This document shows, piece by piece, positions 23,015 to 31,686 of a stretch of DNA of 38,914 nt. Origin of the DNA: a virus; the IMG/VR virus record IMGVR_UViG_3300020169_002014, positions 1-38,914 of that record, one strand, 5' to 3'. Under the pieces are notes generated by a model, which was not told the DNA's origin, made no database searches, and saw only the letters and a list, made by a program, of their open reading frames with translations. Position 1 is the first letter of the stretch, and every line of letters starts with the position of its first letter. The translations under genes were made by a program, and so were the position numbers.

Positions 23015-24513
23015 CAGGCTTGGTCCTCGTCAAGGCGCGGGCGGTCTTCCGCGTCATCGGCTTCATCTTCGGTCTCTGGTTGCTCTCCCTCGGCCGGTAC
23101 GGCCTGGACGCCCTGCGCGGGGGAGCCAGGCCGCCGGAAATCGAGGCCCAGCGCGCGCTCACGTTCCCGTTCTGCCGCAATCTCGCGGTCGACCTGCTCA
23201 GCGTCGTAGCCCCGCTCGGCGATGGCTTGGGTGCGGGATTTCAGTCCAGCCTCGATCTGTGCGATTTCAGCATTGGCGTCTTTCAGCGGATCGACCCAGT
23301 CCCATTTCGTCGGCAGCCAGTTCGCGGCCAGCATGCGCGGGCGCTCGGTTTCGTAACCGGGCAGGGACAGCGCGCCGGAGAGCACGGCCAAATCCAGCCA
23401 GCGTGCATAAACCGGGCGGCAGAGCTGATAGACCATCACCGAATGCTGCCAAGCTGAGACGCGGCGGCGGAATTCGATCAGCGCCAGGCGTGAGTTCGAG
23501 AAGTTCCCCTTCACCATGTCGTTGGCGAGGTAGGGGTAGGGGATCCCGAGCGCAGCCGAGATTTGCAGCAGCGTCCTGTACTGGAACGGCTCGTAGGTTG
23601 CTCCGCTATCGGCGGGCTGCCCCACGGTGACATCCTCGCCGGCATCCAGCCGGACGATTTGGCCCGGGCTGATCTCCACACCAGCGGGCATCTCCTCATC
23701 ATCCAAGGGGGCGAGCGGGTTCTCTGGGGCGGGTGAGGTCACGAACATCGCGTACATCGCGGCGACCTTTTTCCGGTCCAACTCCGCGTCGTCGTATTGA
23801 TCCAGAAGGAACAACTTCACGATCGCCGGGGCCAGTTTCGACACGCCGCGCAGCTGACCACCCTCGACTGGGTCGATGACGTGGATCACCTCCGAGGCGG
23901 GCACGCGGACAATTTCCCCAGACAGTCCAGGATCAGTGCTGTCGCCTGGGTGGCGGCGGAAGAAGTGATAGGCGACGCGCCGCCCGATACGATCGAACTC
24001 GATCCCCTGGCGTATCGCGTTTCCATTCCGCGCCACGCCCGTTTCATGCAGAGGCAGCATTTCCGAGGGCAGCATCTGCAGCTGAAGTGGCACCGTCAGC
24101 CCGTCCTCAACCCGCCGCGGCCTGATCCGGACAAAGACCTCTCCTGCCAGAAACACTTCGCGTGCGGCTCGGCGCTGTAGCCCATAGAAATCCGTCAGCC
24201 CCTCGGCATCGGCCTCATCGGTCCAAGCCAGCCACAGCCGCTGCAGCTTCTCCTTGCGTGGAGCGTCCGCGATCTTGGAGATGGGCTTGATCCCGTCGCC
24301 CACGGTGTTGGCCGCCCAGCTTTCCACCGCATTCACGGCATAGCCATTATTTCGCACCAGCCAGCGCGCACGGGCGGTGATGTCGGGGCCCGATGCTGCA
24401 ATAAGCGCGTTCACATGTGCGCGCGTGGCTTGGAACCCGCGCAGACGTCGGTGGTGTTGGCCGGCGTCAAATCCGCCGATGAAGGCGCCCAAGCGCTGCC
24501 GCCAGTTCATCAC
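23014..24513 (-). CDS. Portal protein (lambda gpB family)
   Basis: 499 residues of the Phage_portal_2 family: NNGYAVNAVESWAANTVGDG, then GEVFVRIRPRRVEDGLTVPL and MLPSEMLPL, the EVIHVIDPVEGGQLRGVSKL segment and SNSRLALIEFRRRVSAWQH. Forms the dodecameric DNA channel. C-terminal residues 450-499 are acidic and disordered. Overlaps gpW by ATGA and the protease by one base. Confidence 0.93.
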   Translation of the reverse strand: MMNWRQRLGAFIGGFDAGQHHRRLRGFQATRAHVNALIAASGPDITARARWLVRNNGYAVNAVESWAANTVGDGIKPISKIADAPRKEKLQRLWLAWTDEADAEGLTDFYGLQRRAAREVFLAGEVFVRIRPRRVEDGLTVPLQLQMLPSEMLPLHETGVARNGNAIRQGIEFDRIGRRVAYHFFRRHPGDSTDPGLSGEIVRVPASEVIHVIDPVEGGQLRGVSKLAPAIVKLFLLDQYDDAELDRKKVAAMYAMFVTSPAPENPLAPLDDEEMPAGVEISPGQIVRLDAGEDVTVGQPADSGATYEPFQYRTLLQISAALGIPYPYLANDMVKGNFSNSRLALIEFRRRVSAWQHSVMVYQLCRPVYARWLDLAVLSGALSLPGYETERPRMLAANWLPTKWDWVDPLKDANAEIAQIEAGLKSRTQAIAERGYDAEQVDREIAAERERERALGLDFRRPGSPAQGVQAVPAEGEQPETEDEADDAEDRPRLDEDQA

Positions 24514-24719
24514 AGGTCTTTCACCGCAAAGGGGCGCAACACGCGCCCAGCGCTTCGCTCGAGTTTGGCCACGCGCCGTTCGACATCGCTGATCGCAGCG
24601 GCCAATTCAACATCCGTGCCGTAATTGATCGTCTTGCCGTCATAGCTGACCGACCGCGTGCCGCTGTAGCGCGCGCTCAAAAGCGCGCTGTGGCGGAGTT
24701 TTAGCTCGTCGAGGGTCAT
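24510..24719 (-). CDS. Head-tail joining protein gpW
   Basis: 69 residues: MTLDELKLRHSALLSARYSG, SVSYDGKTINY and the DVERRVAKLER helix are typical of gpW. It binds the portal to complete the head. It starts three bases after the large terminase stop and overlaps the portal gene by ATGA. Confidence 0.9.
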   Translation of the reverse strand: MTLDELKLRHSALLSARYSGTRSVSYDGKTINYGTDVELAAAISDVERRVAKLERSAGRVLRPFAVKDL

Positions 24720-24722
24720 TCA

Positions 24723-26762
24723 TCATTCCATGTATTTGGGCGTGCTGATCTTCCAGCCGCGCCGCCGGGGCGATGCGATCCGCCCTGCTTGAGGTTCGGT
24801 CGATTTCTCGGCTTCAGTACCTTGGGCTATGACCGTCGTCTCCACGCCCGCCTGCTTCTCAAGCTGCCGCCACATGCGCTCATCAAAGCGGTCGGCGCCC
24901 AGAATCCAGGCTGCGGCCCGCGCATAGACCCGTGTGTCGAGCGCCTCATTGCGCTCGCGGATCTTCTGCCACTCCTGGCGAGCGAAGCCGCGCTTGTTGC
25001 GGATCGTCACCAATTGCTCGGCCACGAGCTGTTTCAGCCATTCGCTGTCGGCCCAGTCAGGTAGGTGGATCATGCCCGCCGGATTGGGCACACCCAGCGC
25101 GCGATCCTCATCGGAGGGCCGCTCTAGCCGCAGATACCGATAGGTCTCTGCCTTGAAGGTGGCCGTGGCCACGGTCCAGAGCCGGGCGCCTCGTTTCAGC
25201 TTCCGCCCATTCACCGTCGCATCAACGAAGGTGGGCCCTGACACCGGTGTCGCGCGGTTGAAGCCCTCAAGCCCTTTAACAGGTGCAACCTGCGCAATGC
25301 CTTGGGCCCGCGCCCAGGCGTAAACGGCGGATGTCTCATAGCCGGTGTCGATGGCCAGCTTCGCCAGCGGCATCACGGCGCCGTTCTCATGCACCCAAGT
25401 CTGGCCAAGCAGGTCCGTTAACGCCTGCCAGCAGGCAGGATCTCCAGGCCCACCCGGAAGCACGATGTGATCGACGAGCCAGCTTTCGAGGCCGCGGCCC
25501 CAAGCCCAGACATCGACCTCAATGCGGTCCTTCTGGACGTCAGCACCGGCGGTCAGGAACAACCCGCCCATGGGCACCTGAGCGGCGAATGCCTCACGGC
25601 GGTCCGCCAGCCGCTGCCATTCCGGCGCGTCCCCGCTTTCAACCCATGTCTCGCCAAGGAGCGTGTTGCGCGCTGCGCGCAGCATCTCGTCCGAGCCCTG
25701 CGCCGCCAGCCAGTCCCGTGCGATCTGCTCCCAGCTCTTCCACCCGATCGGCGAATAAAGCGCCGAGAGGTGGAAGCCGATCGCGTTCGGATCGGCACTG
25801 CTCTCTGTTGCGCGCCATTCCCCACGCGCCAGCATGTCCGTCTTGTGGTGCTCGGCGATCGGGCGCTCGCAGCTCTCGCAGGCATAGGCAGCCGTCTCAG
25901 GCTTCCCCTTGTCCCAGCGCAGGCGCTCGAACTGCAGCCACTGCATATGACCGCACTGCGGGCAGGGTACAAAATACCGCCGCTGATCGCTGGCCTCGAA
26001 CTCCCGCTCGATGCGAGAGAGCCCCCGGATCGTTGGGGTTGAGACCATGAACACCTTGCGCCTATGCGCAAAGGTGGTGGTGCGCGCCTCGGCCAGCGTT
26101 ACCGGATCGCCTTCTTCGTCAGCGGAAGCCGGATAAGCGTCGACCTCATCCAGAAACACGTAGCGCGCAGGCATCGACCGCAAGCCGGTAGCGCTGTTCG
26201 CCCCTGTCAGCACCAGAATGCCGCCCGGGAACTCCTTTGACAGCATCGAATTGCCCGCATCCCGCGAGCGCGCCGGCTGGACGCGCTCCTTCAGCGCCGG
26301 GCTATCCTCGATCAGAGGGTCGATCCGACCGCGCGAGGTGCGCTTGGCCATCTCGACCGTGGGCAGCACCGCCAGCATGGGGCCGGGCGCGTGATGGATC
26401 ACAAAGCCGATCCAGTTGTTGCCCGCTTCCGTTGCGCCGACCTGGGCGGCCTTCATGAAGCTGATCCGCTGGGCCGGGTGGTTTGGCGACAGCGCATCCA
26501 TAATGGCGCGCAGATATGGCGTTCGGGCTGTTCTGTATTGTCCGGGTTCAGCTGAGGCCCGCGAGGACAGCTTGCGATGCTTGTCGGCCCATTCGGAGAC
26601 TGTGAGGTCAGGGTCAGGCCGCATTCCCCGCCGCCAGGCGCGCAGGATATCCTCGGCGCCGTCAAAGGCGAGATCGAGGCCCTCGGTCAGATCAGATGTG
26701 TTCTCCTCATCATTCAAGCGAGACCCTGAGGTCGGCCAGGGCGTCGAGCTGCTCTCGGACAT
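24723..26762 (-). CDS. Terminase large subunit (gpA family)
   Basis: 679 residues. ATPase domain with a gpA-type Walker A MKAAQVGATEAG (103-114) and Walker B VFLDEVD (202-208); a zinc-binding pair CPQCG (267-271) and CESC (295-298); C-terminal nuclease domain with LFLTAGADVQKDRIEVDV and AIDTGYETSAVYAWAR. It cuts cos-type concatemers and packages DNA. The 5' end overlaps the small terminase gene by 53 bases, a larger overlap than elsewhere; a start inside could shorten it slightly, but the N-terminus is family-like from residue 40 on. Confidence 0.93.
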   Translation of the reverse strand: MSESSSTPWPTSGSRLNDEENTSDLTEGLDLAFDGAEDILRAWRRGMRPDPDLTVSEWADKHRKLSSRASAEPGQYRTARTPYLRAIMDALSPNHPAQRISFMKAAQVGATEAGNNWIGFVIHHAPGPMLAVLPTVEMAKRTSRGRIDPLIEDSPALKERVQPARSRDAGNSMLSKEFPGGILVLTGANSATGLRSMPARYVFLDEVDAYPASADEEGDPVTLAEARTTTFAHRRKVFMVSTPTIRGLSRIEREFEASDQRRYFVPCPQCGHMQWLQFERLRWDKGKPETAAYACESCERPIAEHHKTDMLARGEWRATESSADPNAIGFHLSALYSPIGWKSWEQIARDWLAAQGSDEMLRAARNTLLGETWVESGDAPEWQRLADRREAFAAQVPMGGLFLTAGADVQKDRIEVDVWAWGRGLESWLVDHIVLPGGPGDPACWQALTDLLGQTWVHENGAVMPLAKLAIDTGYETSAVYAWARAQGIAQVAPVKGLEGFNRATPVSGPTFVDATVNGRKLKRGARLWTVATATFKAETYRYLRLERPSDEDRALGVPNPAGMIHLPDWADSEWLKQLVAEQLVTIRNKRGFARQEWQKIRERNEALDTRVYARAAAWILGADRFDERMWRQLEKQAGVETTVIAQGTEAEKSTEPQAGRIASPRRRGWKISTPKYME

Positions 26763-27303
26763 GGGTTTCTAGCACCCTTTGCAGGATCGCGGTCTCGATC
26801 GTTACGGCCTTGCCGGATGCTGTCTCCATCTCTGCGGACAGTTGTGCGGCTATGAGGGCCGCCCCACGCGTGGGCCAGGTGATCCAAAGATCCCGCTCTT
26901 GACGGGCCAGACGAAACACCAAGGTCTCAGCGCGGGCGCGATCGACCAGCACGCCCTTTTTCTTCTGGATCGACAGCTGCCGTTCCTGTGCCTGGTAGAC
27001 GGTCAGCGCCGTGCGGGCCTTCAGATAGGATGTGCTGTCGCCGCGGCCAGAGGCGGTGCTGCTACTGATCGCACCGCCATCACCATCACCACCATCACCA
27101 CCAGCGCCAACGCCTCCAACACCACCCCGTGAGCGTATCTGTTGATCCGGATCCGTCATGGCACCGCGGCGTGCATCAGACACCACTGCATTGATCGACC
27201 CATCGGCAAACAGCACCAAGCGGCCATTCTTGCGGGCCTTCTGCACGGCTCCGCGCGACAGACCTGTCCGTTCTGCATAGGCGCGTTCGGATAGACCTTC
27301 CAT
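26710..27303 (-). CDS. Terminase small subunit (Nu1-like)
   Basis: 197 residues. N-terminal winged-helix DNA-binding part (LSERAYAERTGLSRGAVQKA, then KNGRLVLFADGSINA) like gpNu1; a very Gly/Asp-rich linker at about 60-80; C-terminal helical part with REQLDALADL. It recognises the packaging site and recruits the large subunit. The Gly-rich stretch looks like repeat expansion of GGX codons and may vary between relatives. Confidence 0.87.
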   Translation of the reverse strand: MEGLSERAYAERTGLSRGAVQKARKNGRLVLFADGSINAVVSDARRGAMTDPDQQIRSRGGVGGVGAGGDGGDGDGGAISSSTASGRGDSTSYLKARTALTVYQAQERQLSIQKKKGVLVDRARAETLVFRLARQERDLWITWPTRGAALIAAQLSAEMETASGKAVTIETAILQRVLETHVREQLDALADLRVSLE

Positions 27304-27363
27304 GGCGCTTTGAATGTCCTCAACATATTGTAAATAAACGGGAAAGATGATCTATTTGAGTTG

Positions 27364-27392
27364 ATTATACTGCCCGTCAGGGCGATTCTCAG
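27364..27392 (-). promoter_or_regulatory. Putative late-operon promoter
   Basis: On the minus strand TATAAT (27369-27364) with CTGAGA (27392-27387) 17 bases upstream, about 60 bases before the small terminase ATG. A cos site may also lie in this 120-base gap, as in lambda upstream of Nu1, but I could not identify one. Confidence 0.45.
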
Positions 27393-27425
27393 TGCAAGCA
27401 AACACGCCAGAACGGAGACAAATCA

Positions 27426-27602
27426 ATGACCCTCGCAGAACGTTACAACGCCCAAGCCCAACGCCTGCTGCCGCATATGGCCGAGAGCCTGGCGGTTGAC
27501 CCCACGATCACCTGCGCGGGCGAGATCGATGACATCGTGTTCCGCCGCAGCGAGTATCTCGGCGGGATGGCGATCGCCATTATCGCCCTGATCGAACAGT
27601 AG
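27426..27602 (+). CDS. Small hypothetical protein
   Basis: 58 residues (MTLAERYNAQAQRLLPHMAE ... IIALIEQ), shorter than most gene callers' threshold but with GGAGA before the ATG and the next gene 16 bases downstream. Central FRRSEYLGGMAIAIIALI is amphipathic-hydrophobic. First of five plus-strand genes divergent from the terminase operon. Function unknown. Confidence 0.65.
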   Translation: MTLAERYNAQAQRLLPHMAESLAVDPTITCAGEIDDIVFRRSEYLGGMAIAIIALIEQ

Positions 27603-27618
27603 GATTGAGGAGCATACC

Positions 27619-27840
27619 ATGACCATGGCATCTACAACCATCCGTATCGACTATGCAGTTCTGCCCGACCACTTTGACCGCAGCCGCCCCAACGCCATCG
27701 CGGCAGCCGTCGAAACGGCGCTGCGGGACGCAGGGATTAATGTCGAAGCCTCGGACATCTTCTCGCACATCAAAATCGAACTGCCGACCAGCCTGCTCGC
27801 CGCCGCCAGCACCGTGCTGGCTGAGCTGCAGCTTATTTGA
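27619..27840 (+). CDS. Small hypothetical protein
   Basis: 73 residues beginning MTMASTTIRIDYAVLPDHFD. GAGG lies eight bases before the ATG. Alternating beta and helix, no Cys, no membrane segment. It ends 13 bases before the next gene. No family recognised. Confidence 0.68.
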   Translation: MTMASTTIRIDYAVLPDHFDRSRPNAIAAAVETALRDAGINVEASDIFSHIKIELPTSLLAAASTVLAELQLI

Positions 27841-27853
27841 AGGAGGACTGGTC

Positions 27854-28177
27854 ATGAGCACGCGCGCACAGATCGCCATCCAGACAGGGCCTGAAAAATG
27901 GGCACATGTGTATGTGCACTTTGACGGATACCCCTCCCATATGTTGCCCGCTCTGGCGCGTTGGACACCCGAGGACATTCTTGCCGCCCGCGAAATCCGG
28001 CAGGTGCGTGCCGACGCACTGGATTGTTTTGATCCACCACGCGCACCCCGCATCCTGCAACAGCCCACTTGCGAACTTTGCCATCTTTATATCTGGCAAG
28101 CCGGTGTATGGCGTGAATTGACCTCCCTGCGTGGGGTGCAAAAAAGCAATCAAATTGCGCCGAATTGGCTACGCTAA
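27854..28177 (+). CDS. Hypothetical plasmid/phage protein (MSTRA- type)
   Basis: 107 residues with start at MSTRAQIAIQTGPEKWAHVY, chosen because AGGAGGA lies six bases upstream. Proteins opening MSTRA... with a YxHFDGYPSHM stretch are common on Rhodobacteraceae plasmids and phages but have no known function. Central CELC could bind metal. The coding frame starts 14 bases after the preceding gene ends. Confidence 0.72.
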   Translation: MSTRAQIAIQTGPEKWAHVYVHFDGYPSHMLPALARWTPEDILAAREIRQVRADALDCFDPPRAPRILQQPTCELCHLYIWQAGVWRELTSLRGVQKSNQIAPNWLR

Positions 28178-28240
28178 TCACCCTTTCAGAGCGATGGTTG
28201 TTTCAGCAACTCGATGCACCGCACCAAAGGATCCAAGCCC

Positions 28241-28642
28241 ATGACCGCACAGGCCATTCTGCCCAGCCGCAACGAAGATTACGGCTTTTTCCAAACCCTG
28301 ACAAACTGCCCGCAGCGCGAGCGGCGCAGCGCAGAGGTCTGGACGCTGGCTTCCACCCTTATCGCCACAGCCATCGGCGCCGATAGTGAAGACGAGATGA
28401 TCGGCATCCGCGACTTTCTTGACAGTCGAATGGGTCGCCACTTTGCCGACGACGTGGTGGGCAATATGACGGGCTGCAATATCGACAGCGAGACGGCCAT
28501 CAACTCAGCAATCCGCCGCTGGCAGGGCTGGCGCATCAGCCGCAGCTCAGCGCGTGAAGAAGGCATCCCCGCAGGCCTGCCGTATCTGACGGGTTGGGTG
28601 CAGCACTTTGCAATCACGGCCGCGATGGAAGACGCGGACTGA
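28241..28642 (+). CDS. Hypothetical protein
   Basis: 133 residues from MTAQAILPSRNEDYGFFQTL, start chosen for its AAAGGA site; an ATG nine codons earlier lacks one. Mainly helical with GIPAGLPYLTGWVQHFAITA at the C-terminus. I recall similar proteins in rhodobacterial phages and plasmids, without a function. Confidence 0.7.
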   Translation: MTAQAILPSRNEDYGFFQTLTNCPQRERRSAEVWTLASTLIATAIGADSEDEMIGIRDFLDSRMGRHFADDVVGNMTGCNIDSETAINSAIRRWQGWRISRSSAREEGIPAGLPYLTGWVQHFAITAAMEDAD

Positions 28643-28740
28643 GGCTCGCACCCATCACGTTCTGGCCCGCCCACGCTCGCGCGGGCCAATGCCGGTAGAA
28701 GGGCACGCATCCTGCGCCGCCCGTTTGACCGGAGGCTACC

Positions 28741-29340
28741 ATGCCCAACCTTACCATAACCCAAAGCCTGATCCTGACCACGGGCGCCCAGCGCGCAGAC
28801 AACATCGCCATGCCGCTGCCCGAGGGGCTGCATGGTGCCGCCGCGAAGAAGGTCGTGACCATGATGATCGACCGCGGCTGGCTCAAAGAGGTCGATACCA
28901 ACACCCGCAAAGGCGAACCATTCTGGCGCGAAACTGGTGATGGGCATGGCACCACGCTGGTCGTCACCGACGCAGGGTTGCTGGCGGTCGGGATCGAACC
29001 GGTGGTCGTCAAAACCATGGCTGCGGTCCGTCAGCATGCTGCCGCAGCACCGGCGCCCAAAACACCGATGATACGAGCCAATACCAAACAGGCGCAGATC
29101 ATCGCTCTGCTGCAGCGGCCCGAGGGGGCCTCGATCGCCGAAATCGTCGCTGTGACGGGGTGGTTGGCGCATAGTGTTCGCGGTCTGATCTCCGGTGGTT
29201 TGAAGAAAAAGCTGGGGCTGCCGGTCACCTCCGAGAAGCAAGACGGGCGGGGCACAGTGTATTCGCTGTCAGGTGATGGACATGTGCCGTCATCGCAGCC
29301 GCACGAAGAGCCTGCGCAAGGCGTAACCTCGCAACAGTGA
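28741..29340 (+). CDS. DUF3489 domain protein
   Basis: 199 residues preceded by GGAGG. The first half repeats a winged-helix-like fold (KKVVTMMIDRGWLKEVDTNT); the second half (TKQAQIIALLQRPEGASIAE, then VTGWLAHSVRGLISGGLKKK) is the DUF3489 domain, itself wHTH-like. Likely a DNA-binding regulator. It overlaps the convergent small membrane protein gene by 51 bases. Confidence 0.85.
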   Translation: MPNLTITQSLILTTGAQRADNIAMPLPEGLHGAAAKKVVTMMIDRGWLKEVDTNTRKGEPFWRETGDGHGTTLVVTDAGLLAVGIEPVVVKTMAAVRQHAAAAPAPKTPMIRANTKQAQIIALLQRPEGASIAEIVAVTGWLAHSVRGLISGGLKKKLGLPVTSEKQDGRGTVYSLSGDGHVPSSQPHEEPAQGVTSQQ

Positions 29341-29499
29341 AACAATGACAAAGACCGCGCCGATTGCAAGATTGTCGTCGATGCTGACCACCAGCCCGAA
29401 CCATGGGAACACCACAATCTGGGCAATCACCGCGAGTACATAACCGACCGCGACGTTGGAACCAGCCTCAACCAGTGGCATCTTGCGGGACTGACTCAT
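29290..29499 (-). CDS. DUF7220-like membrane protein
   Basis: 69 residues with two membrane helices (about 14-34 and 42-58) and an Arg-rich end (RGYALRRLFVRLR). The opening MSQSRKMPLVEAGSNVAVGY and the following VLAVIAQIVVFPWFGL match the DUF7220-type small proteins of rhodobacterial phages. ATG overlaps the methyltransferase stop. Confidence 0.8.
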   Translation of the reverse strand: MSQSRKMPLVEAGSNVAVGYVLAVIAQIVVFPWFGLVVSIDDNLAIGAVFVIVSLLRGYALRRLFVRLR

Positions 29500-30758
29500 G
29501 CCGCCAGCCTTTGCGATTTGAGGACGGCAAAGCTCTCGCCGGTTTCCACAAGCAAGGCGTCCTCGCCGGTGAACTGCTGCCAGCGTTCGATGGCCACATC
29601 GACATAGGCCCGGTTCAACTCAACACCGTAGCAGACCCGCCCTATGGTGTCCGCCGCGATCAACGTCGTACCAGATCCCATGAAGGGCTCGAACACCGCC
29701 TGACCTGGGCTTGAGTTGTTCAGGATCGGACGCCGCATGCACTCCACAGGCTTTTGCGTGCCATGCACGGTGTCAGCATCCTGATCCTTGTTTGCAATCT
29801 GCCACAACGTGGTCTGCTTGCGATCACCTGCCCAGTGGCCTTTGCCCTTGGCACGCACGGCATACCAACAGGGCTCATGCTGCCAGTGGTAATCACCGCG
29901 GCTCAGCACCAGCCTGTCCTTGGCCCAGATAATCTGCGAGCGGATGTTGAAGCCTGAGGCGATCAGGCTGTCAGCCACGGTAGCTGCATGCAGAGCCCCG
30001 TGCCAGACATAGGCGACATCGCCAGGAAACAGAGACCAGGCCTCGCGCCAGTCTGCGCGGTCATCATTCAGCACCTTGCCGGTGCGTTTGGTTGCGGCAG
30101 CACCTGCTTTGTTGCGCCAGCCTGGGTCGTATTCCACACCATAGGGTGGATCTGTCACCATCAGCAGGGGCTTTACATCGCCGAGCAACCGTCCAACGAC
30201 ATCCGCGCTGGTACTGTCACCACAGATCAGCCGGTGCGATCCGAGCTGCCAAAGGTCGCCCACAACCGAGACCGGCGTGACCGGCACATCCGGAATGTCA
30301 TCCTCACCCTCGACCGGACCATCAGTGCCCAGCGCATCAGGGTTTTGCAGCAGCGCGTCGAGATCTTCATCGGTAATCCCCAGGAGCGACAGATCAAAAT
30401 CATCCGCCAGCAGCCCTGCGATTTCGTCGCGCAGCATGGCTTCGTCCCAGTCGCCCAGCTCGGTCAGCTTATTGTCGGCGATCCGGTAAGCCCGCCGCTC
30501 GGCCTCATCAAGATGCCCCAGCCGAATGACTGGCACATCTGTCAACCCCAGCATTGTCGCGGCCAGTACCCGGCCATGTCCGGCGATCAGTTCGCCATCG
30601 TCGGCAACCATGCAGGGCACGGTCCAGCCGAACTTGGCCATGCTGGCCGCGATCTTGGCCACCTGATCGTCGCCATGGATCTTGGCATTACGGGCATAGG
30701 GGCGCAGCCGGTCGATCGGCCACGTCTCGATCTCGCTTGGCGCGAAGACAAGGTCCAT
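29496..30758 (-). CDS. ParB-DNA adenine methyltransferase fusion
   Basis: 420 residues. N-terminal ParB/Srx-like domain (1-100: YARNAKIHGDDQVAKIAAS, GELIAGHGRVLAATMLGL). The MTase domain has DPPY (203-206) before FMGSGTT (359-365), the beta-class order, so it is an N6-adenine (or N4-cytosine) enzyme; THGTQKP-type GTQKP at 343-347 supports this. The start at MDLVFAPSEIETWPIDRL matches the usual start of this family; earlier in-frame codons are not used. No restriction partner is adjacent, so it is an orphan methylase that may protect phage DNA or time transcription. Confidence 0.9.
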   Translation of the reverse strand: MDLVFAPSEIETWPIDRLRPYARNAKIHGDDQVAKIAASMAKFGWTVPCMVADDGELIAGHGRVLAATMLGLTDVPVIRLGHLDEAERRAYRIADNKLTELGDWDEAMLRDEIAGLLADDFDLSLLGITDEDLDALLQNPDALGTDGPVEGEDDIPDVPVTPVSVVGDLWQLGSHRLICGDSTSADVVGRLLGDVKPLLMVTDPPYGVEYDPGWRNKAGAAATKRTGKVLNDDRADWREAWSLFPGDVAYVWHGALHAATVADSLIASGFNIRSQIIWAKDRLVLSRGDYHWQHEPCWYAVRAKGKGHWAGDRKQTTLWQIANKDQDADTVHGTQKPVECMRRPILNNSSPGQAVFEPFMGSGTTLIAADTIGRVCYGVELNRAYVDVAIERWQQFTGEDALLVETGESFAVLKSQRLAA

Positions 30759-30850
30759 GAGGATGTTCTCGTTTGTGGGGTAGGGCGGACGTGTTGATGC
30801 CACGGCCAAGGAAGCCGGTGACTGCATTGGGATCCGCGATGTGGGGAAAC

Positions 30851-30883
30851 AAAAAGCGCCCGCGAGGGGTATCCTCCGGGCGC
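30851..30883 (-). terminator. Intrinsic terminator upstream of methyltransferase
   Basis: On the minus strand GCGCCCG pairs with CGGGCGC, extended by GAGG/CCTC with one bulged base, then TTTTTG. It would stop transcripts coming from the hipA-antitoxin genes before the methyltransferase. Confidence 0.72.
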
Positions 30884-31237
30884 AAAACTTCGATGGTTGA
30901 GGGATACGTCAAGGGGGCTAGAAATGTCAAACCATTTTTTTGCGACTCGTGTCGTGTCCTTTTGGAGCCTCTGAAACGGCTGCAAAGAGGGTGGCTTCGC
31001 TGTTTGGCTAAACTGGCTTGCTTTTGGCCAGGTGGATTCTTGACTAAACCACTCAAGAATCCACCCTGAGAGCCAGTTTTTTGCGTCCAACCCTTTGTAA
31101 CTGAATCACTTTATTTTGGCCGCCGACCAAACTGGCTTCGAAGTGGATTCCCCGGTGAAAAGGCCAGACGCTAGAAAACTTGCGCGCTGAGTACCCCCGT
31201 ATACGCATAGGGCCGGGGAGGAACCATGGGAGGGGGG
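30884..31237. other. Gene-free regulatory stretch
   Basis: About 350 bases without a supported gene. It holds the nested inverted repeat described separately and a TATACGCATAG 11-mer at 31200-31210 that recurs in the doc operon promoter. A plus-strand reading at 30773-31069 has a start like small P27 terminases (MPRPRKP) but then degenerates and is not accepted. Confidence 0.6.
31010..31150. repeat. Nested inverted repeat with a third copy of its arms
   Basis: Inner arms GGTGGATTCTTGA (31031-31043) and TCAAGAATCCACC (31053-31065) pair perfectly over 13 bases around a 9-base loop. Outer arms AACTGGCT (31011-31018) and AGCCAGTT (31071-31078) pair perfectly and run into TTTT. AAACTGGCTT recurs at 31129-31138 and GTGGATTC at 31143-31150 in the same order. 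It may act as a plus-strand terminator, cruciform or protein-binding array. Confidence 0.8.
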
Positions 31238-31627
31238 TCAGGCCCTCTCGCCGTTGGCCTCGAGGTGGTAGGGTGCGATCAGGGAGGCGGCTGGGATTTT
31301 CCAGCTGGTGTTGATCTTCTGGATCATGCGCAGCGTGAGCGGACGCTTGCGGTTCATGATTTCGGACGCGCGAGACTTGCCGCCGACCAGCTTGGCCAGA
31401 TCACTTTGCTTCTTCTTTTTGATGTCCATAAAGACCTTGAGCGTCTCGATTGGATCGAGCGCCTCGACGGGGTATTCACGGTTCTCATAGGCTTCGATGA
31501 GATCGGTCAGGATGTCGAAGCGGTCGGCTTCTTTCGTTCCAGGTGCGGGCGGTGTATCAAAGTATTGTTCGATTTCCGCAAGCGCCCAATCCAGATCGTC
31601 ATCGGCTCGAATGGCACGGAGTTCCAT
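31238..31627 (-). CDS. HigA-type HTH antitoxin-like protein
   Basis: 129 residues, start at MELRAIRADDDLDWALAEIE with AGGAAG upstream. The IRADDDLDWALAEIEQYF opening, the acidic middle (GTKEADRFDILTDLIEAYEN) and an Xre HTH with SRASEIMNRKRPLTLRMIQK are the COG5499 HigA pattern. No HigB is next to it; the partner upstream in the operon is a HipA-like kinase 59 bases away. It may be that kinase's antitoxin. Confidence 0.8.
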   Translation of the reverse strand: MELRAIRADDDLDWALAEIEQYFDTPPAPGTKEADRFDILTDLIEAYENREYPVEALDPIETLKVFMDIKKKKQSDLAKLVGGKSRASEIMNRKRPLTLRMIQKINTSWKIPAASLIAPYHLEANGERA

Positions 31628-31686
31628 TTGTTCTTCCTGGTTTACTTGGCGCTTGGTTGCGCCGCGCTCATCATGTTCGGCGTGGG

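Noticed and set aside
30773-31069. Plus-strand frame starting like P27 small terminases (MPRPRKP)
   Set aside because: Resemblance is limited to a few residues; the rest covers a terminator and a large inverted repeat and no partner terminase exists nearby.
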